Positions 1-7,822 of a DNA stretch of 64,000 bases are shown one piece after another; within the stretch, counting starts at the first letter, position 1, and each line of letters begins with the position of its first letter. The translations under genes and the position numbers were made by a program. The stretch is from contig JADJWN010000021.1 in NCBI GenBank assembly GCA_016716335.1, forward strand, positions 62,001-126,000, written 5' to 3'. The notes beneath the pieces were generated by a model. That model was not told the DNA's origin. It saw nothing but the letters and a program-made list of their open reading frames with translations, and made no database searches. The DNA comes from Saprospiraceae bacterium. Lineage in GTDB: Bacteria; Bacteroidota; Bacteroidia; Chitinophagales; Saprospiraceae.

Positions 1-575
1 TGCATCTCCGGGGCTTGTTCGCTGATCTCCAATGGTCGCCCCTCCAGACCGGGCACATACAGGAGAGCATAATCCAGTAAGCTGTCATAGGCTATGATAT
101 GCTTTACGGGGTAAATGTGCCCTGTGTGATCTTCCACTATCAAAAAATCGCTGTATCTGCTCACCACATGTGCATTGGTCAGCAACATATCAGGATGATA
201 TATACAAAATGCAGTGCCGGCGGACCACTCAATGTTTTGCCCCTCCTCAGCTGACATTGCTTCATCGTCCCGGTCATCCTCCCATTCGACATACACTTCA
301 GCTACCTGTGTCACAGTACCTGCATAAATCTTATACACAGAATTGTACAAATGACTGTATATACTGTCTCTGGATATGGGCTGCAGAGAACTCAGACGGA
401 TACTCATGGAATCCATACCAGACCGCATAACAGCTATCCTTTCCAACAGATCTTCATTGTGTGTTGCCAAAGTTGCATTGGCGTACTCCAGTCTCAAAAG
501 ATTCTGATGGGAATGGTACAAATATCCTGCTAAAGCCAGGAAACAGAAAAAAATGGCTGCAATACCGGTTTTCAT
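1..575 (-). CDS. Trypsin-like serine protease, 3' part cut by window edge
   Basis: This is an open frame from an ATG at 575 running off the left edge, about 191 residues. An uncleaved signal-anchor or signal peptide (MKTGIAAIFFCFLALAGYLY) is followed by a short coiled stretch and then a chymotrypsin-fold start. The motif TNAHVV carries the catalytic His in an S1/DegP-like context, and DSLLDYALLYV about 25 residues later has the expected catalytic Asp. The serine region lies beyond the window. The likely role is a periplasmic or membrane-anchored protease. It reads away from the WYL gene, with a repeat-rich gap between them. The fold assignment is from motif pattern only; no PDZ domain can be seen because the C-terminus is missing. 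Confidence 0.75.
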   Translation of the reverse strand, partial: MKTGIAAIFFCFLALAGYLYHSHQNLLRLEYANATLATHNEDLLERIAVMRSGMDSMSIRLSSLQPISRDSIYSHLYNSVYKIYAGTVTQVAEVYVEWEDDRDDEAMSAEEGQNIEWSAGTAFCIYHPDMLLTNAHVVSRYSDFLIVEDHTGHIYPVKHIIAYDSLLDYALLYVPGLEGRPLEISEQAPEM

Positions 576-773
576 AGTTTTCAAAATTTTTAAAATGTAA
601 TTAAATCAAGACTTTACGAAAAAGCAAAATAGCCCCAAAGGATGCACTCATTTTGCATTGTAATTCTGAAAATGAAATTATTTTTACACCGGGTAAATTT
701 TTATCCTTATATCCGGGAGCTGTATTATTTACAATTCAAGAATGGCAGAAAAGGCAAAAGATGGAGATATGGG

Positions 774-1068
774 TGCTGGGTGTTGGGTGTTAGGTGTTAG
801 GTTTTAGGTTTTAGGTGTTGTGGTGTTGTGGTGTTGTGGTGTTGTGTTTTTAGGTTTTCGGTTTTCTGTTATCGGTGTTGTGGTGTTGTGGTGTTGGGTT
901 TTAGGTTTTCGGTTTTAGGTGTTGGGTGTTAGGTTTTAGGTTTTCGGTTTTAGGTTATCGGTGTTGTGGTGTTGTGGTGTTGTGGTGTTGTGGTGTTCGG
1001 TGTTCGGTTTTCGGTGTTGTGGTGTTGTGGTGTTGGGTATTCGGTCTTGGGTGTTCGGTGAGGGGTGT
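774..1068. repeat. G/T-rich degenerate word repeat
   Basis: The gap 576-1109 holds no convincing gene. From about 774 to 1068 the plus strand is almost purely G and T and is built from short words such as GGTGTTGT, GGTTTTAGG, GGTTTTCGG and GGTGTTCGG in irregular order, without a fixed period. The start resembles telomere-type TTTTAGG units. Open frames across it are by-products of the base bias. To its left, 600-773 is AT-rich with nothing recognised. Confidence 0.85.
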
Positions 1069-1109
1069 AATGGATAAATTTGAAAAAAAAACATTAATAA
1101 TAAACAATT

Positions 1110-2108
1110 ATGCCGGCGAATAAAAAAGCCACCATAAGGTACTATGTGATAGACAAATGCCTGAGGGACAAGTCCCGTATCTGGCACTGGGAAGACTTGC
1201 AGGCCGCAATCGCCACCCACCTGAGGGATTTTCAGGGTGAAGACTTGTTACCTTCCAAACGTACCATTCTGGGCGACCGCTAGGCTATGCGTAGCGGTGA
1301 GCTTGGATATATAGCCCCATAATACATACCAAATCCGAAGGGTACCGGTATGCAGAACCCGGATTTTCCATCTATAAATCCATGGTGCCTGCTGCTCCTG
1401 GCAGAGGTAATGCACGAGGTATTTGCCTTAGTCAAGCAATCTCTGGGCAACAGTAATCATCAGCTCCTGCAGGCGCTCAACAGACTGTCAGAATACATAC
1501 ACGTGCAGATAGATGCAGACTATACACCCGTGATCCAGCTGGAGCACAGTCTCAATGATCCCGGATACCGGTGGCTGGATACTTTTTATCACTTGGTCAA
1601 AAACCGCAAGGTGGTACGAATCGGCTATGCACCTTTTGAAGGTCCGGAAGCGGAGCATGTGCTGTCTCCCTGGTTTATCAGAGAGTACAACAACCGGTGG
1701 TATATCTACGGCCATCACCATGAAAGCGGCAATATGTACAATCTTGCATTGGACCGGGTACAATCAGTCAACGAATCACTGCGCCCCTATGTACCCTGTG
1801 ACCATGGATACGTACAGCAGCTATTCAGATATCTGTACGGTGTCACCATACCTGAAAATGCCGTCCCCATGAAATTTACCTTCCGCACCACCCTGCTGCT
1901 GGGAAAGTATATGGAGACCAAGCCTCTGCACCCTACACAACTGAAGCATGGCTACCAGGGTGGCCGAGCCATCTTCTCCGTCACGGTATATGACAACTAT
2001 GAGATAAGAAGCAAATTCCGGAGTTTTGGTGATGACCTGGAAGTGACGGAGGTCAGAGAAATAAGGAAGAAGGAGAAGGATGAATCTGCCGAGGGTGGAA
2101 ACACTTGA
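1110..2108 (+). pseudogene. WYL-domain transcriptional regulator, broken in its N-terminal half
   Basis: Translation from the ATG at 1110 (MPANKKATIRYYVIDKCLR) gives the N-terminal winged-helix region typical of Bacteroidota WYL regulators, up to PSKRTILGD. An in-frame TAG then occurs at 1281. The same frame resumes (AMRSGELGYIAP) and shifts at a CCCC run at 1315-1318 into the frame reading SEGYRYAEPGFSIYK. It shifts again near 1400 into the long frame that carries the WYL domain (VRIGYAPFEG, SPWFIREYNNRWYIYG, ALDRVQSV) and a C-terminal WCX-like region. WYL proteins often sense nucleotide ligands and control defence loci; here the gene converges on the CRISPR operon. Three lesions make real decay plausible, although the C-run fits the homopolymer errors seen elsewhere in the window. 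An intact shorter protein could start at 1350 but would lack the DNA-binding part. Confidence 0.75.
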
Positions 2109-2110
2109 AT

Positions 2111-2555
2111 CCGGCGCCGGCGGAAACTATGAACGATGAAATATGAACGATTCGAGCAATTCGAACGATGAACGATTCGAACAATGAACGATGAACGTTG
2201 AACGAGGAACTATGAACGATTCGAGCATTTCGAACAATGAGCGATGAACGATTCGAATCCGCCGCCGGCGGAAACTATGAACACTCCGGCGAGGAAAATC
2301 ACGACCCGGTGTGATCAAAGCACAAACCCCATCAACAATATAAACAACTTAGCAAATCCACAACTTAGCAAATCCGCAATAACCCCCATAAACCCTATAA
2401 ACCCTATAAACAACTTAGCAAATCCGCAACTCAGCAAATCCATCAACCCCATAAACCTCATATACCATATAAACATCTTAGCAAATTCACAACTTAGCAA
2501 ATCCACAACTCAGCAAATCCGCAACTCAGCAAATCCACAATAAACTCATCAACCT
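2111..2555 (+). repeat. Composite word-like repeat, copy A
   Basis: Non-coding sequence in ordered blocks: a GC-rich CCGGCGGAAAC head, degenerate words of the type GAACGATGAAC and GATTCGAGCAATTCG, then a more constant core at about 2255-2330 (CCGCCGCCGGCGGAAAC through GAAAATCACGACCCGG), then CCCATAAACCC-type words, and finally repeated CTTAGCAAATCCGCAA-type words. The same blocks in the same order occur on the opposite strand at about 43330-44262. The element overlaps the last codons of the neighbouring CARF-HEPN gene, whose stop at 2526 lies inside the repeat words. Confidence 0.85.
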
Positions 2556-4135
2556 ATCCACAATCAAAAAATACGGTCTAAACTGCACAAATCTGAAGGT
2601 AGATATCTTTTGATCCCCCTGCTCCTGCACTATACGCTCGGTGGTAGAGGCAAAGCAAGGGATTCCCACTGTTTTAAGCTTATGGGCCAGCAAGAAGCAA
2701 AAGGTCAGCTCGCCCATGAGATGTACGGCAGTGGGCTTCAAGGTTACTATTTTCTCTACATAGCTATCTGCCAGTGACTCAACCTCGGCCGGAGTCCAAT
2801 GCGGATCAATGTGCGGGAATGGGAGATCTTCTACCCTGTCAAATAGGGATAAGGCAGTGTTTTTTTGGGAGTCCGACCATTTGTCGAAGGGGTGGTTGGA
2901 TAGGTTGAGAAGCATGGGTTTAAAAGCCTGTTGTGCATTGATAATCACTTCTGAATTTATTATTTCCATCACGTTCTTATACTTATCTACTAAACCGCTT
3001 CTGAGATTTTGAGGCGATTTATTTTTAGTAAACCCGGCATGATTGATATCATTTCTGTCATAAGACAGAGAATCATACAATGAAGCAAGTTCAGGCCTTA
3101 ATACTTTAATGACAGATTGATATTTTCGTAATCCTCATGGATTTTATGGTTTGTGGTAAATATAGCATCTGCCACATGATCACGATGCTCTTTATTCTTC
3201 ATATCGAGGCCGGCAAGTTCTGCAATCCAGGATATGATACATTCCTGCAGGAGGGTATAACCCTGCTGTATCAGGTCATGATCGATGCACCACTGCACAG
3301 CAGCAAAGCCATTGTGGATGTCATGCTGGCGATTGAATGTAGAGATTTTATCTTTTACTTTTTCCAGAATGGGTTGGAAAGGTGGAATAAAATCATCATC
3401 GGAGAGATTTTCAAGATTGGCAAAAAGCCTGTCAAAGACCCGGCCTTCGACAATCTCGGCACCTCGATTGGTCAATATGTGGTCAGATACTGATTCTATA
3501 TTTTTGGCTAATTTATCCAGTTCTCTGGCTATGGACACATGCTCATGATGTTGATTTCTCAGGATGGGAAGTATCGTTTGTTGTGCCAGAAACTTTATAG
3601 CTTTGGCATTGCCATAGTTGACAAATCCATTGGCAGCATTGGTCCAGTCCTGCAATTGGCTGAATGAAGTAAGATCCCAGATAGGTTTTTGCTCACCTTC
3701 TACCTCAAAAGCGCCATAATAAATTCCCTTCAGTTTTATGTTTTTCAGCAGTTTGGCATAATTAATCAGCACCATAGTGAGCATGGGTATGGACCGGAAG
3801 GCATGTGTGATGTCAAAGATGATCTCATCACCCTCTTCGATACAGGCAAAGACCTTCTGAAAAATCTCCCAGATCTGCTGCTCGCTTTTCCTTCCCGGTA
3901 TTTCTATGGGAGTAAGGTCGAGCCCCAAATCCCTGAAGCATTGATACAGCCCTTTGCTTTCCTTAGGAAGATTTGTGGCTCTGTCTATATGGCCATTATC
4001 GAGCCAATTGGCCTTTTCAGCACTCTGGGTCGTGAAGATGAAAACCCTGTCTCCCTCACCATAATCACTACAACAGATTTTGAAAGTAGCTATCTGCACG
4101 TATTTAGTAAAAACAGGCTCATGTCCCTCTTTCAC
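2526..4135 (-). CDS. Csx2-type CARF-HEPN effector with C-terminal Csx20-like domain (frameshifted)
   Basis: Two overlapping-frame pieces form one gene. Piece one (345 residues from 4135) has a CARF-type half with DITHAFRSIPML at 108-119, the hallmark of the TM1812/Csx2 family, then a helical half. Its frame ends at 3098. Re-reading one base at the AAA run (3105-3107 on the plus strand) continues as KVLRPELASLYDSLSYDRND, giving the HEPN motif RNDINH (R-x4-H). After it comes a separate block with NLSNHP, HLMGEL and ASTTER that resembles small Csx20-type proteins, proposed in the family literature to be ring nucleases. Known role of the family: RNA cleavage triggered by cyclic oligoadenylate. 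It starts 6 nt after the Can2-like gene and ends the operon. The last residues run into a repeat. The frameshift looks like a one-base homopolymer loss; it may be sequence error or real inactivation. Confidence 0.7.
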
Positions 4136-4140
4136 ATATG

Positions 4141-5151
4141 CTACTTCCTTGTAATAAAAATTTCATTAGGCAGTATGAGATGGCTAAGACCATACGTTTT
4201 TTTCATATCGTTATATCTTGTGATTTGATTTTTATCAGTAATTGATGGTCCTAAAATAACAAGTGAAGTTGTTTGTCTTAGTCCAAGCTCTTTACTTATT
4301 GAATTTAGTTTATGTATTGGTGTAGTGACTTTATTGCCTTTGACATTAGAAGGGTAATATTTACACTCTATGATATGCAAAATATTTTTATCAATATACA
4401 TAATATCAATTTCCTGATCCGATTCTGTCAATGATTCTGAACTTCTCTTTTTCATTTTAACATTATAGGCGATAAAATTTTCTGATAGATTGAGTTTTAA
4501 GCGGATAGACTCAAATAGCCATTCCTCCAGCCATCCACCTGTATAATAGCTTTTGTCCGGATGACTTAATTTATAATTGTAATATTTACTTACATCTGCA
4601 TTCTTCAATTCGCCGCGATTTTTAATAATTGAAGTGAGCAGATTATCAGCCACTTTAAAATCCTTTGATATCTTGGTTTGTTTCTGACAATCATAATTAA
4701 AACAAGCCAAATATTCATCTAAGGTTAGGTATGACTCAGGAGATAATTCAATTTCATTTATATCGGGTAAAAGTTGCTGTATCTTATTACTACCAATAGG
4801 TAAGTAATAAATCGATACGTCTTTAAATTCCATAAAAAACGTGTATACCGCTTGCGACATGAGTTTATTGCCACCCGTTATATTAATTATGTAGGTCGCT
4901 GATTTATCCCAATTAAATGCGTTTAAATCCTTAAAAATAGAAACTACTCTATCAGAATCAATTACTATTTGTTGGGTTTTGGAGCCTAATTCTCTACAAA
5001 AATTTTCAATAGCTTTATGTTTTAATTTATCAAAGTATTCTTTACTGGAAATAAAAATATGATTGTCCCCACTATTACTGAAATGCTTGATAAATGATAC
5101 ATTTGGAATTGGCTGATCTGAAATCAATGAAACTATATATCTTTTTTTCAT
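4141..5151 (-). CDS. Can2/Card1-like CARF nuclease (DUF1887 type)
   Basis: A 336-residue protein. The N-terminal CARF-like half has ITGGNK at 91-96, the conserved ligand-side motif of DUF1887 proteins. The C-terminal half carries a PD-(D/E)xK nuclease signature: GGWLEEW near 205-211, QEIDIMY with D249, and IECKYY with E262 and K264. All expected acidic and Lys positions are present, so the enzyme looks intact. Characterised relatives degrade single-stranded DNA and/or RNA when cyclic tetra-adenylate binds the CARF dimer. It lies between a membrane protein gene and the Csx2-type gene and is probably co-transcribed with both. Function is inferred from family; the ligand cannot be read from the sequence. 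Confidence 0.85.
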   Translation of the reverse strand: MKKRYIVSLISDQPIPNVSFIKHFSNSGDNHIFISSKEYFDKLKHKAIENFCRELGSKTQQIVIDSDRVVSIFKDLNAFNWDKSATYIINITGGNKLMSQAVYTFFMEFKDVSIYYLPIGSNKIQQLLPDINEIELSPESYLTLDEYLACFNYDCQKQTKISKDFKVADNLLTSIIKNRGELKNADVSKYYNYKLSHPDKSYYTGGWLEEWLFESIRLKLNLSENFIAYNVKMKKRSSESLTESDQEIDIMYIDKNILHIIECKYYPSNVKGNKVTTPIHKLNSISKELGLRQTTSLVILGPSITDKNQITRYNDMKKTYGLSHLILPNEIFITRK

Positions 5152-5176
5152 AAAAATATCTTTTAGCCGACAATCT

Positions 5177-5749
5177 TTACTTTCTAATCCATCTGATAGG
5201 TAAATTATCAGGTCCTCCTTCTACGACAGAATATTTGAGGTTTTCTGTGGAGGGCAGGGATATTTTGTCGGGATAAGCTGTGAGATACATCTTGATTTTG
5301 TATTGTTTTACGTATTTATTACCGGCTTTGATCACCTCAGGCTTAGTGTCATCATCCCAGTTGATATCAAACTTGATCTGGCCAAAAAGCTGACCTCCCA
5401 GTGAGATGGCCCATTGTCTGATATCAGAAGCGCCTGCGAGATAGGCTCCCTTAATCTCGGCAAGTAAGCTGTCCCCGACACCGTTTTGGGTATAATAATA
5501 CTCAATATCGAGCAGTTTCTCCAGACTATCCTCCCACCGCTGTTTTGCCTGATTGTAGTAGATAAACAAGGTAGCCATAAAAGTGGTAATGGCAGATACA
5601 GGATCTATCAGTTCCCAGAATTTATCATCACAACCACCTACAGTATCTGTCCATCTGTTAAAGTATAATACTGTCAGTAAAAATATCAATCCCACAAGAA
5701 GTTTGCCTCCCCAATGTGTACTTTGAAATATCAACCAGTGTCTGTTCAT
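5177..5749 (-). CDS. Two-helix membrane protein of the CRISPR operon
   Basis: 190 residues, family not recognised. A hydrophobic helix at about 14-33 (GKLLVGLIFLLTVLYF) and a second at about 47-66 (AITTFMATLFIYYN) form a hairpin. They are followed by a soluble tail of roughly 120 residues that should face the cytoplasm. The tail contains DIRQWAISLGGQL and a strand-rich end with YKIKMYLTAYPD; the DIRQW segment looks like a conserved core but I cannot name it. It sits between the vWA-like lipoprotein and the Can2-like nuclease with short gaps (42 and 26 nt), which argues for one transcript. It could be a membrane effector or an anchor for the adjacent proteins; this is inference from position only. 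Confidence 0.75.
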   Translation of the reverse strand: MNRHWLIFQSTHWGGKLLVGLIFLLTVLYFNRWTDTVGGCDDKFWELIDPVSAITTFMATLFIYYNQAKQRWEDSLEKLLDIEYYYTQNGVGDSLLAEIKGAYLAGASDIRQWAISLGGQLFGQIKFDINWDDDTKPEVIKAGNKYVKQYKIKMYLTAYPDKISLPSTENLKYSVVEGGPDNLPIRWIRK

Positions 5750-5790
5750 CTTACATCTCTGATTTATTATTATGCGTAAATTTGATCTAT

Positions 5791-6515
5791 TCAGATTGCG
5801 TCCACCTTCACTACCCCACCCTGTGACTCGAGCAGTCGGGACCCGAATTGCTCTGCCTTGCTGATGCGTACATCGGATTTGGCTTCCCGCATCACATTCA
5901 GATAGATCTCCACCCCACTCATGTCAGGCAGCGCACATTTGGCTTTCAGTTTGTTATTGTAAAAGCTGTCCGCATTTTTCACGGCTTCGCTGAGCTGATC
6001 TTCTTTGTAGAAGCTTGCGGTTTCGCTGTTTTCGAGCAGGTCAGAATACAGGACCAGAACTTTTCTTTCAGCCGGAGCGGATTGCAGGTTATTCAGGCTT
6101 TTGCACAGCTTGATAAAAATCTTGGAGTAATTCTTATCAATCTCGGCACCTGAAAGCTTTGCAGCCATCATCTGTTTTACCTTACTATGAAATTCTGCCA
6201 CCTCCCGCTGCCGTTTCTTAGGATTTTCCATGGCCGCACTGCCGGTAGATGGTGCTATACTGAGCTCCTCCAGCGATGCACCGGACAGGTCATCCAGCAG
6301 ACCGAAGGACAGGCTGATACCATCCGCTTCCTGAGGCACCAGCTTAGTTACGGCCGATGAAATTCTGGCAGCATCCGGCACCATGGCCGGATTGTCAGAT
6401 GTCACATCTACCAGTACGATGATCTGGTGGGTGGTAATATTTTTTTTATCACCTCCGCATCCTGCAAAAAGGAAAATGCCGGGAGCAGCAGTATTAATTT
6501 GGATTGTAGTGCCAT
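5791..6515 (-). CDS. vWA-like lipoprotein of the CRISPR operon (frameshift in signal peptide)
   Basis: The start at 6515 gives a lipoprotein-type leader (MALQSKLILLLP), and the long frame supplies the lipobox region IFLFAGCGGDKK. The two are joined if one base is restored at the GGG run 6481-6483 (plus strand). No ATG, GTG or TTG start lies between the upstream stop and the lipobox in the long frame, so a shift is the simplest reading. The mature part begins IIVLVDVTSDN, like strand 1 of a von Willebrand A fold with a DxTxS-type metal site, and later has KVLVLYSDLLEN and GVEIYLNVM as further Rossmann-type strands. The product should be exported and lipid-anchored. It overlaps the upstream membrane coiled-coil gene by 22 nt. 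vWA assignment is by pattern; function in this operon is unknown. Confidence 0.65.
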
Positions 6516-7819
6516 AGTCCCTGAGTATTGGGTTTGTCGTGAAGAGATGGTAACTGCGTAAAGCTGACCGGCAGATGTACCGGTTTACGCCAATATTCGG
6601 GCTCTTTGCTTTGCCGGTGCTCGGCATTGGCGGAGCGGTACTCCTGCATACAGCGGTCAAAACTGTTGTATATAAACTGCTCTATATTTTTCAGTCCTGT
6701 CAGTATCTCATCGTGCAGGGTGATGGCTTCGTTGAGTGCACAGGAAATGGCATAAGCTGCATTTTCCAGTTTATTGATTTCATCATTGTATTTAGTATGG
6801 ATGGCAGTCTCTGTGGCCTGCATTTTTTTGAGCAGGTCCTGCTTTTGGTTGTACATAGACCGCTCCTTGGCCTGCACTTCGTTTTCGAGCTCGGCGTATT
6901 GCTTGAGCAAACGGGATAAGGTGGGATTGGAATCATGTGTAAAGAATGACAGCAGTATGCCCACCAGAAATACCGCAAAACTGATAGCTATGAATGCCTC
7001 AAAAGATATATGCTTCACAGGGATATCAGCCATGCTTTCGGCCCTGACTTTGGACACATAATACAATGCGGCAAAGACACCTAACGCTATCAATACCCCG
7101 ACGACGATATAGGACTTCTTTTCTCTGCCTACAGCAAAGAGCTGTCCGATAAAATGCGAAGCCATGGCTATCACTACTCCCACACCCACAGCCCATATGA
7201 CCGTAGTGAAGGGTGGCTCCTCAAAATTGAGAAATGCATTGTAGGTGGCGGCCAGCTCGGCAAAACCTATAAAAAGCAGCATCAGAACATAGATCAGCGG
7301 ATGGAGTTTCATGAATGCATTGGTATGTCTGCGGCCAATCTGTTCGTACAGTTCGTCCAGTTCGTCATCCACTTCATCCAGGCTCTGCTGCAGGTTTTTG
7401 AGATTGGGGTCTTCACGGAGCAGATTGATCTTTTCATGATAGTCCTCCTCAGCCCGTGACAGTTCCTGCTGCTTTTTGTCGAGCAGTGTCTGAATTTCAG
7501 CGGTGATACCTTTGTCCTGTATTTTTTTGAGTTCTTCCTTCAGTGTCTCTACATGGTCTTTTTTGACCTGCTCCAGAAAGCCGCCAAAGTCTATGGCCAG
7601 TTCTGACACCTGGGCGGCATAGGCCGTGGCTATCTCTCTTTCGGTAGAGCACAGGCCATCCGCCTCCGGATGCGGCCTGTCATTGTTGCCGTCCTGCATA
7701 CCCCGTCTGCGCATATTGCGGCACTCTGCGGTATGAAACTTCTTAAAAGCGGTCTCAAAATCATTGACCTTCTCAATGAAGGCTTTACGTATGTCTGCAA
7801 GTTGCTGGTTGATGGTCAT
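6494..7819 (-). CDS. Four-helix membrane coiled-coil protein of the CRISPR operon
   Basis: 441 residues, no named family recognised. Residues 1-165 are charged and heptad-rich (for example DEVDDELDELYEQIG), with a long predicted coiled coil. Four hydrophobic helices follow at about 173-195 (IYVLMLLFIGFAELAAT), 205-230, 237-257 (SYIVVGVLIALGVFAALYY) and 272-292. A second coiled-coil block occupies about 300-390. With four helices both coiled arms should lie on the same side, presumably the cytoplasm. It starts 4 nt after the stop of the large RAMP gene and overlaps the lipoprotein gene, so it is firmly part of the cas operon. By position it could form a membrane complex with the lipoprotein and the two-helix protein. 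No CARF domain is visible. Confidence 0.8.
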   Translation of the reverse strand: MTINQQLADIRKAFIEKVNDFETAFKKFHTAECRNMRRRGMQDGNNDRPHPEADGLCSTEREIATAYAAQVSELAIDFGGFLEQVKKDHVETLKEELKKIQDKGITAEIQTLLDKKQQELSRAEEDYHEKINLLREDPNLKNLQQSLDEVDDELDELYEQIGRRHTNAFMKLHPLIYVLMLLFIGFAELAATYNAFLNFEEPPFTTVIWAVGVGVVIAMASHFIGQLFAVGREKKSYIVVGVLIALGVFAALYYVSKVRAESMADIPVKHISFEAFIAISFAVFLVGILLSFFTHDSNPTLSRLLKQYAELENEVQAKERSMYNQKQDLLKKMQATETAIHTKYNDEINKLENAAYAISCALNEAITLHDEILTGLKNIEQFIYNSFDRCMQEYRSANAEHRQSKEPEYWRKPVHLPVSFTQLPSLHDKPNTQGLWHYNPN

Positions 7820-7822
7820 GGG

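Noticed and set aside
926..1123. Val/Leu-rich open frame over the G/T repeat
   Set aside because: Its composition follows from the repeat words; there is no independent start signal and no protein-like pattern.
2330..2540. Possible CRISPR array because of regularly recurring AGCAAATCC words
   Set aside because: Units are short, degenerate and differently spaced, with no unique spacers of 30-40 bases between constant repeats.
2244..2543. Asn/Pro-rich open frame in copy A of the composite repeat
   Set aside because: By-product of the AAACCCCAT and AGCAAATCC words; no conserved core or ribosome site.
5791..6660. Lipoprotein gene starting at 6660
   Set aside because: That start would overlap the upstream gene by 167 nt and place an unrelated peptide before the lipobox; the leader at 6515 fits better after a one-base correction.
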